A stretch of 64,000 nucleotides of DNA, taken from contig NC_060109.1 of NCBI RefSeq assembly GCF_021155765.1, positions 893,001 through 957,000 of the forward strand. Direction: 5' to 3'. Each line of letters starts with the position of its first letter. The stretch's first letter is position 1. Below the pieces are notes generated by a model. The model saw only the letters and a list, made by a program, of their open reading frames with translations, was not told the origin of the DNA and made no database searches. This DNA comes from Diprion similis. Taxonomy: Eukaryota; Arthropoda; Insecta; Hymenoptera; Diprionidae. Below, piece by piece: positions 39,701-52,067 of this stretch. The position numbers and the translations under genes are program-made.

Positions 39701-42700
39701 AAAACAATTTCATGAAACAGCGATGGAGACTGACGAAGATCCGACGTATGTTTCACAGACTTCAAGCCAGACGGAAGTTTCCAAGGACAGCGATACGGAT
39801 GGAAAATCGACAACAATGCTGCTCAGAGAGGCATTAGAATTCAAAAAAGCATTACTGATGCAAATTCGTATGGAAAACGAAGAGATAACGAGTGAGGAAA
39901 AATGTGGAACAAATGAAAACAGCGAATGTGACTCCGACGATACAGCAAAATCCAAAACTGACAATCATTTCCGATCTAAGATACTAGATATTATTTCTGA
40001 GGAACAATCTGCCGGCAGTTCAACGGAAAGAACAAGCCGAACTTATATACTTTCGCGAGCAATAAGCGAAACAAATATTTTGGAAAAGGCCGGTAAGTTT
40101 CTTGGAGAAAATAATGATGCTAGGAATTTGGAAAGTAGTAAAAATGTTCCAAATTTCGAGTCCTGTGGGGATTCGAAAAATCCGGTCACCACAACTTCGT
40201 CTGAATACTTTAGCGCGAATAATGTAATAGACAATGAACATGTAAGCAGTCAAAAAATAAATCAGTGCGTTGCGGACGGAGATGGAATCAAAGAAATGGA
40301 AATATCGTACAGCAGAGAAACGCCTGAAGATAAGCTGAAATTAGATGTAGAAAAAAGCGATGAAATCAATCAGCCAACCAAAGATTTAGAATTAGAAATG
40401 AAGAAAAATGAAGCTGAAAAAAAAAATAGATGCCATGAAAACAGCGATATTACTGTGAGAGAAAAAAGCGTAGATATTTGTAAGATTCAAAATACAATTA
40501 TAGGCACAAACTTTCCTATACCTGAGAAAGAAATTAACGAAAGTAGTAAAAGAAATGTTACAGAAAATAATGCAAATAACAATGAACCGTGGGAAAATTC
40601 AAGTGAGAAAATAGAAGAGCTGATAGATTCTATAACCGAGAATGCAGAGAGCAGGAAAGAGGTAGCAAAAATAAAATTTTTCAGAAGTTCGAGTTCGTTA
40701 GATTCTGAACAAGCAATAACGTGGAATTCAGGAAGCCAATCTTCCAGTAATGATAGTATAATACAGTTTGTAAACACACTGGCAAGTATAGAATCAGAAA
40801 GTATCGACGCTATAGCAGAGCAGAAGTTGCTGATGCTAAGCTCAACGGATTACAACGATAGAAGTTTTGCATTAGCTCATGAAAATTCGCATGGAAAAAA
40901 AAGTCCCAGTCTAGTTTCGCTTTTGGAAATAAATGTGTGCGAACGTAGCGACGAGATGGCAGAAGAACTATTGGAGAAGATCGGAGATCCAACAACTTCT
41001 CAATTAACGAAGAATCCTGAATCAAAGAAGACGAATATTACGCAAGATGCGAGTTGTTTTAATTCAGACAGCGCGTTAAATTTGGATCAGCAAAAGTTAC
41101 GGAGAAACCAAAATATATTAGGTACATTGAAAGGACTTGACGCTTTGACAAAGCCCCTCGATTTTGACGAATGTAATTCAGAAAGATGTGAAAACGACAA
41201 AGAAGCCAGGCCCGTATCAGAACGCAACATTAACTCGGCAAAGAACACGGAAAGTTTGGCCAAAATGAAAATTGAAATGTCGAAAAATAGTGTTGAGAAT
41301 TATTCAGCGGCTCAAAACGCATCAACTTCGAGAAGTTTTGATCGTGCTGAAGAAAACTACGAATCTCTGATCCATGTGGAAGAAATCAAAACACTTGAAG
41401 CAGATACTCAGAATTTAATCTTAGGAAATAAGTTTGACGTAATTGAAAAGAGAGAAAAGCAAGCTGATCTGAGTAAAACAAAACTTGAGATAATCGAAAT
41501 TCCGAATATTGAAAGAAATTCTAGAAGTGACAACTCAACTGTGGAAAACAGTAAAAATAATGACGAATATACAAAATGTGAAGTACAATTGCAGAGCAAT
41601 AAGAAAAATGATTTGGCTAGGAAAAAGAGTCAGTTAGCAAAATTGAGTATAACTAATTTCAGTACAGATACATCGGAGTCTTATTTCGACGTGAGCAACC
41701 ACGATTTCGCTGTATCGAGTATAATTTTAGCATCCCAAAATTCGAACTGTAACAATAATCGAAAAATTGGTACAGATAGTAGCGATACGTCGTCCGTTTA
41801 CGTCGACGCCAGAGATAACTCTTCGAATATGCATGTTAATTTATCAAAGAACGATCAAACTGTACCAACAGATGCCAGTAACACTGAGTCAAAACATGAA
41901 TCTTTAACAAAAACGCAACTGCTATCAAAAGGTCCGTCAAGTATACCGTCAAATGGTCGCGCTATACAGAATCAACAAGATCAATCTCCGGAGCTTGAAG
42001 ACAGTTCACTTGGCATAGCGAGCGGCAGCGATTCAAATCAAAATGTTTCAAAATGTAGCCTGAATCTAAATCTGGAAAAATTGTCTCCAAAATTGAACGG
42101 TACATTGCGCAAGGGTAAAACAGCGTCTAAATCATGTATACCGGTTCTGAAATCACGAACTGAACCTCCAAAAAGAGCTAAATCAATGGAGAGCAAAGCA
42201 CGTTCGCAAAGCCCTATCCGTAGATCGAGCACGCCACTGAGCCAGCGCTCTGAAAGTAGTCGTGCAACGGTATCGACTAACGGAACGAATGAAAACGAGA
42301 GACAAGTAAAGCGAATAATTTCTGGGAGTAAAAAATCGTTGAATGGGAAACAATCGTACACGCTGGAACCTAGCAAAAAGGAGACTAGAGAAGAACGCAC
42401 TGCGGAAAGGTGCAAAACTGTGGAATCCGTGTCGACAGAATTGTCTGCCATGCCAGAAAAATGCAATCTCTTAGCTGCTCAAGGAAATTTGACTAAGGAA
42501 TGTACAGTTATATACATAAATATAATATCAGATGCGGATCGTAACGAAATGCAAGTTGCAGATGCGAAGGAATTGATTAAATACGTGAACGAACAGGAGG
42601 CGGTGTTGATTGCAGAGACGGTAGACTCAAAGAGTCAAAGTTTATCTCTGAAACACATGATTTCCAATCCATCTAATGAAGAAGTAAGTTCTAAGGTAAA

Positions 42701-45700
42701 TCCAACTTTGGATGAAAATCTATTTAGAGATTTGACGAAAGAATTGGTTGACGAAAGTGAGCCACTTTTGACGACGAATAAAGGTGTGGAAAATAATTCT
42801 GAAAGAATTTTACCAAAGCCTAAAAGTGTGATGAAAACAGCGAACAAAAGGCTGTCAACGAGTACATTAGAACTTTCAAATTCGAATAAAGTGGAGCGAA
42901 GAGAAATGGAAATTTTGGCAAAACCGTCAGTTAAAAATACGAGCACATCGGTATCAGATTTTCCCGATGCATCGCTGGAGAAAAAAGGCTTGTTTTATAA
43001 TCCAAATAACGAGGTGTTCGACATATCGAAAAAACACGTTAAGAAGGAGCAAATAATTATCTCAGAGATGTTAAATTCAGATACAAATATCTATGAATGT
43101 AAAAAAACGCACAAACTCTTCAATAAACTTGGGCTCGGCTGTCAAGAGCAGCCGGAATAAATGTTTCGACTCGTAAAAGCGAGTCCTTACACATCGAACA
43201 TCATAAAAATTCTCAGTTCACGTTATAAACTTTTTTATAAACGTCTATTTTTATTCTTTTTATCAGTTCTGTACAACAAGTGTTTGTTCGTTAGAACGAA
43301 TATGTTGCTTAATAATATACGATGTTAAAACTAATCGGCATATTTCAATCTTTGTGTCTGTCTATTTGAAATATTAAACATCGTTTTCTAAGATAAGCTT
43401 CTACTTTCAACAGAATGTCAATACAATAAATCGATTCTTTAAAAGCCGACTGTAATGCCAAATGTGAGAATATTACAAGCGACTTGGCGATAACTCGTTG
43501 AAATAACTAGTAAACAAAAACTTTCTCTTGCAGTCGCGATAGCAATAATTATCGAAATAAAATGTGAAACCAACATACCTGCATCTGTACACTTTGGCAG
43601 TTAACGAACTCGATGCTGGACACAAGAGAATCGAACACAACCGATGTCTTGCGGCACGAGTCCAAGACGATAGAATTCACTTTTCCTTTCACTATCAGCG
43701 TGCTGTCCTCGCAACGATAAACGTAGACAACGTTATTCATCTCGGGATTTTCAATCAGCAAATTCTTGTTGCCTTTTTGATACTCCTGTAACAGATTGCG
43801 AATTCAATTTCAGTCGTATTCCGAAATGCGCACTTCAATTTATGCTAGTTTAACGTGTTTTTATGGGTTTTGCAAAAATTCTATGATGAAAACGATACGG
43901 GGAGAAGTTATTTTCTTCTAATAAATGCCCGTATTACTATTGTTTCAAGTATAAGCCAATCCACAATCAATAGAATAAATCTAGTCAAGTATTGTAAATC
44001 GATGACATACAACGAGCCACTTCTTGCCATCGCGTGCAAAGACTGGTGGTTTGTCGATAGGCTTTGCAGGTTTTCCAGAGACGGAATTAGCCTGTCCGCT
44101 AGCAGGTGCCTTGAAAGGAGCGGGTCCAGTTCTGAGTCCAGGATTTTTATGCGTCTGCATATCAGAAGTAACTTTCTTCAAGCCTAAACAGACAGTGAAT
44201 CTACGTAAGTAAATTTCTAAACAAGTTCTACGCAGTAAAGTGGGCAAAAAAAGAAGAAGAAATATATTATTCTCGATTGACAATGCGACGATTTTATTCT
44301 TACACTTACTTCTGGTGATACCTTCCCCTTGATTTATTTGGGCGAAAAGTGCGCTTCTATCTTCTCCGAGATCCGCAGCAACGTCTCCTACCGGCATCGA
44401 AGGCGGCGGTGGTGGTGGAGCACCAGGGGCAGCGGGAACTGCTGGCGTGCCGGTCTTGGCCCAAACCAAACCGGTCGTGTGGTGCTGGCGAACGTATTGC
44501 TGAAGCTCGGTCAGAGTTTGTACCCAAGCTTTGCACCACTCGACGTGATTCTTGTCCCTGTTGAATAAATATTGATGTACAAATCTATGGAAAAAAGGCA
44601 GAAGAAACTCGAAACTTAATCATAATGATCGAACAAACAAATTTACTTTTCTTTCCAGTCTTTTAAGACACGGTTAGTGTAAAATTGTCCCGCGTCATTC
44701 ATTTCCTTGACATAGGGTGCTGGCGTTGGGGATACGGCGACCCATCCGAGCGCCGGGATGCTTTCGCTGATAGCGGAGAGATGATTGAAAAATGAAGAGC
44801 CTCTGTTCTTTTCTCTGAACTCTTGTATATCCTGAATTTGAGTCGAAGTTGGAGCGAGGAGAGCGACTTGTTGCGACTGGTTTGCTGGAGCAGGATGTGA
44901 AGCGGCCGTTTGGATGAACTGCAGCTGAACTCTGCGAAGAGAAAATAAAAAAACAAGAATAGAATGAAAATTCATTGTAACGAGATATCCTGAATTTAAG
45001 AAAAAGAAACAAAAAAACTTTACTAACTGGAAAGCTTTCTCGACCAGTTTGCTGTGCGTCAAAACATCGCCACCGATCTTTTGACTCAGTTGTAAATATT
45101 GAGAAACTGGCCCGGCGATGATATCTTCATAGCCTGCGACAGACATCTTGGCTTGCGGCGATATTGAGGTCGTTTGATTAGCTACCGGAGATTGATTGGC
45201 AGGAGATGGCGTTTTTGTTTGAACGGCGGTTTCCTGGGTCTCTGCTCCCGCTCCAGGAACTCTTTCAAGACGCCTTGTTACGTTCTCCAAACGCGTTACA
45301 AGATCCTCAAGCTGTTCCTCTCTGCTGTCGGGTTCGCAGCCTGTAAAAAAAAAAATAGAGATATTACGAAGTTAATAAATAAATAACGAGTCATACGTAG
45401 CAAATTTTGCATACATTAAAGATCGAAGAGAAAAATAAGCTAGAACTGCATAGAACATGAAAATTAGACATAATTATTATAAACGAGGTTGAAGTTAATA
45501 ACGTTAACGTAACGAAATGTCAGGTAAAAATATCATTATTGGGCAATTTCAGAACGACTTTCGAGGAGTTGTTTTTTAAAAATACATACATATGCATGAG
45601 TATGTTTTGTCTTATAACGGTTTACCTTAAACAATCCTAAAACCATGAAGAAACGATTTTGCCTAAACATCAATCGTTACAATAACGTTGTTAACTTCAT

Positions 45701-48700
45701 TCTCGTTATTATATCATATCTATGAAAGAATCGGTAAATTGCATTCCTCATTCAAGACGACGATCGAATGTACAACAATAACATTCCAATCGACCGGTGC
45801 AAAAGAATTCATATCGACTTCTAGAATTATATAATCCAGCAGAGGTTGGGATTGAATTTCAACGGATATTGCAGCAGATAAGCTTGATCCAATTACTTGA
45901 CAATGACGTGTTTTCAATCGAAACGAGCGTTAAGTGAAAAGGAAAAATAATAAGGATAATAAATATTGAAATTAGTCCACAAAAAGTGAGTAGAATAGTT
46001 ATTAACGATGAGTCGGACGTAAAAATTTCAAAGATTGGCACGGCTGAATTGTAGCAAACGAAAAAATAAAGGTGAAATTAGGCAAAAAACAATATTTTAG
46101 TGAGTATATAATTTTTGCAAATCAATTGTTATGCATTACATTGGAAATCTGATTCTACTGGTTATGTAACAAAAATATCATAATTCTGGACACACCTCTA
46201 TTCACTTTCCAGAATCGACTACTAGTGAGCAGGCCAACTAAGATATCTTTACGGATGATACAAGATGCCAGAATATACCAATTCTATTCTTAGATAAGCA
46301 GCAAAAAGAATGAATTCACGCATGCAATGGATTGGTGTAGGCGTAAGTTAGCACACTTATAGCTTTACACTAAATTCATAGATGACTTATAATTGTTGGT
46401 GAATAATTTTTTTCATTAAACTTTCAATCAAGTATCCTAAATTTAATTCCGTTTATGCATTTGTAAAGTTTAATCGATCTAATATATTCCATGTATTCAT
46501 TCCACCTGTTTAGTCAAGTTTTTTCTATCTTACTATTATTTTCACGGAACAATTATTTTCCACAAATATAATATTTATTAGACTGTATCAAAAAAATGGA
46601 CTATTTTTTTTTTTTGAAAAACATACTGAAAATATTGTTCAGGATAACGAAAAAAGGCGGCGGTTAAAATGGGAGCTCTTAATTTTAATACTAAGAAGTG
46701 CCTCATCGCGATTTTCTACTTTCCATAAGAATAACATTGCAAAAATGGTTCTTGCTCCTTGCGATTTTTATAACTAGATAACGACGCGTCGTACAGAAAA
46801 TTCGTAAACATGTTTTTGTAGGAAATTGAACGTTGTACAAGAAAGGTGTCTTGTCATTTTACGATAAATCTATTCTTTCAAAAGTTATTTGAGGTCAAAC
46901 ATTAACAAAGGACCTCAAATAACTTTTGAAGGAGTAGATTTATCGTAAAATGACAAGAGACCTTTTTTGTACAACGTTCAATTTCCTACAAAAACATGTT
47001 TACGAATTTTCTGTACGACGCGTCGTTATCTAGTTATAAAAATCGCAAGGAGCAAGAACCATTTTTGCCATGTTATTCTTATGGAAAGTAGAAAATCGCG
47101 ACGAGGCACTTCTTAGTATAAAAATTAAGAGCTCCCATTTTAACAGACGCCTTTTTTCGGTATCCTGAACAATATTTTCAGTATATTTTTCGAAAAAAAA
47201 AAAAAAATAGTCTATTTTTTTGATACAGTCTAATATTTATACTACAAAATGAACAAAGTAGTTCCATAATTATGGAATAAGCAAACTTATTGAATTTCCT
47301 CGATTCTTGAATATGGCTTGAAAAAACATCTGGATAATGATTATCGTAATTTAAAAAATGCAAGAAAATAATAATTAGCTTTTATACGATCCGGTGAAAA
47401 CATCAATGACATGTAACGCATGCATCCATTTAATGAATTATGATTTATTTCCATTCCCCTAACCGGCGTGCACTGTTGGTCCTAGTGGATCAAATCGAAC
47501 TCTATGTTCGGAAGTGTTTTGTGCAGCTTCGAGCAAGTCGGAGAAAAACCTGTGCCTGCGAAGCGCTAATTCATCCCTAGCTACCGGCGTGGCAGGCGGT
47601 TCTTGCATTCCGGCGCATCCCTCCGACGTGTTATCGGTCTCTTCTTGGGAAAGCCATCTCGTCAGTGGCGATACTCCTTTTTTATGTCAAATGCGTTCAT
47701 TTACACTCAATTTATACTTCAGTGAGACGATTAAATTACAGCTCAATTCAACTAACGGCCTTCGGTGCTCGTCCGCGATTTTTCCTCACCCCCAAGGGAA
47801 ATTACGATCCTTCGTTATCTCGACGCTGTTTGTATTTTTTCCCAAAGGAAAAAACAAGCTTCGTTAGCCGGTTGAATTGAGTTGCAATGTAACTCTGTTC
47901 GAATGCGTGTGAAGTTAAATTTGCTTTAAATTTACAGTGAATAAGTAAGAAAAAGCGGTGTAAAGAAAAAGCTTTCCGCTTCTCTATTTCAAAATTTCAA
48001 TTTCTCAGCATAACAATCGATTGGGACGAAAAAAAAAAAAAAACCCGTGAATAAAAATGAAAGATTTAATTGTAAAGAAATTCAACTTTATAAATTCACA
48101 AATTTTTCTTTTCATGGTAACTGTTTTAAATTTCTTTTCATTTCTTTCGTCAAATACCTGGCAATGATTTCTTATTCAAATTATTTTCTATGGAAGGCGG
48201 TCCAGCCTCAAAAACAGAGTCGTCTCCCTCCTCTTCGGGTCCATCGTCAATAGTTCTTTCGATATAAGCCGCAGCTCCGTACAAAAAGTTCTTATGCGGA
48301 ATCGGTGCAGTTTTATTAGGCGACTGAGAATGCGGTGAATACAGTAATGTTTCTAAATTTGGCATCTCCTGCGGAACGACTGTCGAAGCTTTATTTTTAT
48401 CGTCAATCGTATCGGATGCATTTATTTTAGTTTCGCGTAGATTATCATCATTTTTGGATCCGACGGTCAGATTATTTGCCTTGTTTTTTTCTTCCGGCTT
48501 ATCGCAGAGACTTTCTTTCCCTGAATCGTTGCTTGATAACTTTTCCTTGCTGTTATCGTCGTTCTTTTTTGTTACACAACGATTTTCTACCTCCTTAGCT
48601 TCGTTAATCTTACTCTGCTTTGATTTCTTCTCCTTTTTTGATATCTCATTATTCGCCTCCTCTTTGTTTGCTTTTTTATTACACACGCAGCATTTAAACA

Positions 48701-48701
48701 T
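36787..48701 (-). CDS. capt: Adenylyl cyclase-associated protein (CAP/capulet), long isoform
   Basis: The exons (- strand, in order) are 48701-48158, 45340-45028, 44931-44647, 44557-44310, 44183-44011, 43785-43579, 37122-36979 and 36870-36787; all phases agree, giving about 665 residues. CAP recycles actin by speeding cofilin-driven disassembly and recharging ADP-actin. Visible in order are the coiled-coil oligomerisation motif ([14 protein letters not shown]), the helical folded domain ([20 protein letters not shown]... [11 protein letters not shown]... [12 protein letters not shown]), a polyproline run ([13 protein letters not shown]), a WH2-type segment ([18 protein letters not shown]) and the C-terminal beta-helix ([12 protein letters not shown]... 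[18 protein letters not shown]... YPVPEQFKT). The 181-residue first exon is specific to this isoform and starts [10 protein letters not shown]. The intron before exon 7 hosts an antisense gene. Confidence 0.96.
37498..43160 (+). CDS. Nested gene in CAP intron: large low-complexity protein of unknown function
   Basis: The exons are 37498-37513, 37643-37779, 37847-38139, 38228-38561 and 38661-43160. All splice in phase, giving about 1,759 residues. The 16-nt first coding exon (MRWNF) is inferred from its GTAAGT donor and matching phase. The first 250 residues look folded: a Trp/Cys-containing start ([18 protein letters not shown]), one hydrophobic helix ([17 protein letters not shown]) that could anchor it, then charged helical sequence. 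The rest, in one 4.5 kb exon, is Ser/Asn/Glu/Lys-rich and probably disordered. It includes a basic Ser/Pro/Arg patch ([20 protein letters not shown]) of a kind seen in microtubule- or RNA-binding proteins. I recognise no family. An alternative is that translation starts at an internal Met. It lies entirely within the CAP intron 37123-43578, on the opposite strand. Confidence 0.8.
43425..43430 (+). promoter_or_regulatory. Likely polyadenylation signal of the nested gene
   Basis: AATAAA lies 265 bases after the stop of the nested gene and before the CAP exon at 43579 on the other strand. This placement would keep the two mature transcripts from overlapping. Confidence 0.45.
45491..45699. mobile_element. 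MITE with GAAGTTARTAACGTTAACG ends (copy a)
   Basis: The left terminus GAAGTTAATAACGTTAACGT and right terminus ATAACGTTGTTAACTTC are inverted repeats about 209 bp apart. Related copies lie at 51687-51855 and 52068-52200, with an end at 61731-61752. It sits in the CAP intron between the shared second exon and the alternative first exons. Confidence 0.8.
46579..47232. mobile_element. 654-bp foldback DNA transposon with 8-bp target duplication
   Basis: The arms of about 320 bp begin TAGACTGTATCAAAAAAAT and end with the exact complement ATACAGTCTA. They are nearly perfect reverse complements around a short centre. The element is flanked by the direct repeat ATATTTAT at 46571-46578 and 47233-47240. 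An 8-bp duplication is typical of hAT, P and Merlin elements. There is no transposase, so it is non-autonomous. Related hairpin sequence occurs at 57531-57650. Confidence 0.93.
47464..47608 (-). CDS. capt: Alternative first coding exon of CAP (isoform starting [13 protein letters not shown])
   Basis: Reading from ATG at 47608, this exon encodes 48 residues ([20 protein letters not shown]... [14 protein letters not shown]). It ends in GCCG|GTTAGG at 47464, phase 1. The shared CAP acceptor at 45340 restores frame and gives ...[13 protein letters not shown], for a protein of about 532 residues. No polypyrimidine tract precedes it, so it looks like a first exon rather than a cassette. GC content and amino-acid composition are clearly coding-like against the AT-rich surroundings. 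The frame is open upstream only as far as a TGA, so this ATG is the first available. Confidence 0.7.
48158..48701 (-). CDS. capt: First coding exon of the long CAP isoform ([10 protein letters not shown]...)
   Basis: This exon encodes 181 residues and ends AAATCATTGCCAG|GTATTT. Its phase-1 end joins the shared exon as ...SLPGCEPDS. The N-terminus has three cysteines within six residues followed by a Lys-rich stretch ([19 protein letters not shown]). That composition is seen in palmitoylated peripheral membrane proteins; membrane attachment is my inference. The rest is acidic and Ser/Asn-rich, probably disordered, ending in an acidic patch ([18 protein letters not shown]). Confidence 0.85.
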
Positions 48702-49739
48702 TGTAACAGATTATACGATTATTTATATTCTTTGTACGAAATCAACAGGCGACTTTTTGTACTGATTATGCATACGCATATATATATATATATTGCAATA
48801 GTATAACGGATTAACAAATTTATTTACATAATAGATTTAAACAACAAGTTTATCTTCATAGGTATTATTATTCAATTGAATATAATAACAACGTCAATCG
48901 ATAAAAATTCTATCAATTGTCAGTTGTTTGAATTGAAATTACAGTTTAAACTTGGTTTATTTTTAGTACCATTTCGATTGATTAAAATAATTATCGAACG
49001 CAGTGTTAGCGAGATTTGAAAAAATTAGGCTATCGATCGTAAGAACATATTCCCGGTAAAACGATTAACAATAATCTCGGCTTTTTTTAGCGTTATCTTT
49101 TGATTATACTTATTTACCTAAACTTTCTAATCTCGTCTAATCAATACTCTAATATTTTTGGCAAAATACAGGAACACAGTTAGTTGAATAAAACGTAATA
49201 CCGAATATATTTATCATATATATTAAAAATATTTATTATCGATTAATAACGACGATGTTAAAAATCACGAAATAGTAAGTATATCAAGAGTCAAGGTCGA
49301 TCCAACGTTTGAATGAAATCAAATCAAACCACCTCAAGTGTATTGCTACAGTTCATCAATGGGAGGGAGATTTCGATCAACGGTTAGTTGATTATCTACT
49401 GTAAATTAAAAGGATGATAACATCGAGGTTCTTTTTTTTTAAAAAAGGTAAAAATTATTAATACATGTAAAAGCACAGGAACCTCGTCTTTTTTCGTCGC
49501 AGTCGTTTATTCTCGAGGATCTATGTCTAAACACAATTCACATCGACATCTTAGTGCTTTGCCGCTCCCCGTCGTCGTCGCCGTCGTCGGTGAAATTGAA
49601 AAAACGAGACGAAGTATATTTTAGAAAGGTTTAAAAAGACGATGCATCGATTAGTTTTCTCCAAATATTATCATCGTTATCGTTATTTATCTAAGTTTAG
49701 TAGCACCCGTAGCACCTAAGGGTGTCGGAATTTAGAACA

Positions 49740-49990
49740 CTTCCAAATTTACACTTGTCAATTCATCGACGCTAATCGTACGACAACCAACCGCACTACA
49801 AAGCCGACGGCCGAATCGTGAATAAACGAACAGCCTGAAGTTGGGCGCGAGTGGAAGGAGGGGGGGAAAGCAGCGCGTAGGTTTCGGGTATTTAACGCAA
49901 CTAGACGGCAGACTCGACGCGAAATTTTGGACACCGAATTGCTGCGAGTCGTGAGTCGGTAACAACGGAGTTCGTTGCTACCGACAGTTA
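49740..49990 (-). promoter_or_regulatory. capt: GC-elevated block, possible CAP promoter or 5' UTR
   Basis: A C/G-rich island with CpG-rich words such as CCGTCGGC and CGACGCGAAAT lies between the second and third alternative CAP first exons, in otherwise AT-rich DNA. The open frames here (77-83 residues, - strand) have no start, splice or domain support. I suspect an untranslated exon or promoter for one CAP isoform, but I cannot place its ends. Confidence 0.3.
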
Positions 49991-50672
49991 TTTTTTTGCT
50001 TATTATCAACGAAATTTGACGCGAGTGATCGATGAATTTTTATTGAAAAACCCGTTATGATGTAACCGTAAGGGGAAGAGAGTTGTTGGTTGAAAAGGAG
50101 AAGCATCAATTGAAATATGTGTTTAAACTTTAACGCTGATGAACGGCGAAACAAGATTTTTTACGATCTTGTACGACGTATGCTATAAAGAGAAAGAGAA
50201 AAACGGTGGAAACTTTCGATTATATTTTTTTGATAGTGTGAAAATTTTTACTTCCGCCTTGCATTGGTGTCTAAAAAAAATCCGAAGTAGCGGTAAACGT
50301 GTCGAAACATTCGGTAAGCTTTAAAGATACAGATTTCTAAATAAACTGAATCAGCCCCCGCTGAGATGAATATGTATCTTGTAAATATACTGCTAAAAAT
50401 GTTGAATATAAATGAGATAGTCATGCAGTAATGTATACATCGGTTCAAGAATTTCAGTTCTATTAAGCCGATAAATTGACTACCTACTTACTTCCTGTTA
50501 ATAACATTTTTGTGTATAAATGTAAAATGGCAACAAAAAAAAACACATGACAAAAGGTAATTTTCATCGTGTCGAATATCGTTGACAAATGAAAAAATTC
50601 GCTTCATAGATTAAATTTCAGGCATGTTTTCACCAAGCAGATAGTCTGAGGATGATGAAAAAAATTACTTAC

Positions 50673-50754
50673 GATTTTTCCAAAGTGTTAACAAGTCTTT
50701 ATAATCCTCGGGGAACATCCTAGAGCCCGAGTCTTTGGTCTGTAGGTGTGGCAT
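50673..50754 (-). CDS. capt: Alternative first coding exon of CAP (isoform starting MPHLQTKDSG)
   Basis: ATG at 50754 opens a 27-residue N-terminus (MPHLQTKDSGSRMFPEDYKD and LLTLWKN). It ends AAAAATC|GTAAGT at 50673 in phase 1. Joined to the acceptor at 45340 it reads ...[14 protein letters not shown], for a protein of about 511 residues. A TATA-like TTATATA (near 50812-50820) and a CCAATCGG motif (near 50900) lie just upstream on the - strand, fitting an independent promoter. This is probably a conventional short CAP. An upstream in-frame ATG at 50868 is less likely because it would lie across the TATA-like box. Confidence 0.7.
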
Positions 50755-51686
50755 AATATCGCGAAAGAAGGACGAATCTATAATAGGCGGGTGTAACGGT
50801 CGCGTATATAAGACGAACCTTATTCGCGATAAAATAAAGGCGTGACGACGTCGAACTAAGTCAATCACGTACTGATAACAAACTTAATCAATTTTCCGAT
50901 TGGTTGCATCCAAGCGCGCGATAATCATTCGCGTCAAAATTCCAAGCAAAAATGAGAGCGCATTTTCACGCGACAATGACTAAGAAACTTATTATTAATA
51001 TCTCGAAGATAGAATTGGCGAAAGAATTTATTCCGCTCTTATCTAATGAATTATCGGTACTGTTTACGTAATCTTAGCTCGACGATCGCACCTCGGTCGA
51101 ATTCTAAACGTAACTAAAAATTTTCAGCAACAGTATAACGTTGTTATCTTCGAGTTCATAGATCCCTCGCCTCGAAAGCACATTTTGCCGTTATTTTTCT
51201 CCCTCTTCTTCGGGGCTCCCGATTGGCCGATCAAGTGCCCAAATTACTTCGCATTAATTATTAGCGCGCATTACAGTGTCGGATATGTTGTAGTCGTAAA
51301 ACCGGTACGTATTTACAGGAGAACTTGTGTACTAATCGAAGAGAAATGCCGAACGATTAATGAGAATAAGTCGACTTTTGTATAGAGTACGTCATCATAA
51401 ATATTGTAAAATAAGTAAATGAGTGACAAAAAATAAGCAAGAAAATCATTCGAACATAATTTAATATAGCTTTGTGTATAGGTGAACCGCGATAACTGTG
51501 AATCCTAGATTGTAGAGAAGAGGAGCTATTAAACGGATTCTACCTAGTCAATTTGCATAATTCTACATATATATATATATATACATAGTTACCGAATAAA
51601 TACGATTTCGGTTTACTCGACGAAATAGATAATTGTTGAAACTTATTTTTCGTCGGGTAGTTAGTGCATTTGTCTCATGAATAAGC

Positions 51687-51855
51687 TGAAGTTAGTAATG
51701 TTATTGGAAAAATTGTTATTTCGCAATTTGAAAAATGTCTAAAAGCGGTTAATTATAATAACGCAAAATATATTTATACTTGGAAAACTCTACAATCTCG
51801 AAGTCGCCATAAAGTTGCAAAACTTGATCTTGTTACGTTAACGTTACTAGCTTCA
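51687..51855. mobile_element. MITE with GAAGTTAGTAACGTTAACG ends (copy b)
   Basis: The left end TGAAGTTAGTAATGTTATT and right end TTACGTTAACGTTACTAGCTTCA are inverted repeats about 169 bp apart. The interior shares CATAAAGTTGCAAAA with the partial copy near 61690. Confidence 0.75.
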
Positions 51856-52067
51856 GACTCATTTCATTTTGCGCGTTCCGGCGCAGCAAGCAGGAAGGAA
51901 TGGAATGTAAAAACGAAACAATCGTGATCAAGCGATAGCCGGAAATAAGGCGGGTTTGTTTATAATCAGTGAGAAGCAGATTTCCGTGAAAAATTGATTA
52001 CTGTTTTACAGGAAGCACAACTCATTGTGTAATTAACTTTGCAGGCTTGAACCTAAAGTAACGAAGT

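Noticed and set aside
42038-42466. 142-residue frame antisense to the nested gene, and similar frames within 38.9-43 kb and 24-26.5 kb
   Set aside because: They are shadows of long coding exons in other frames; the sense frames have intact splice junctions and continuous coding.
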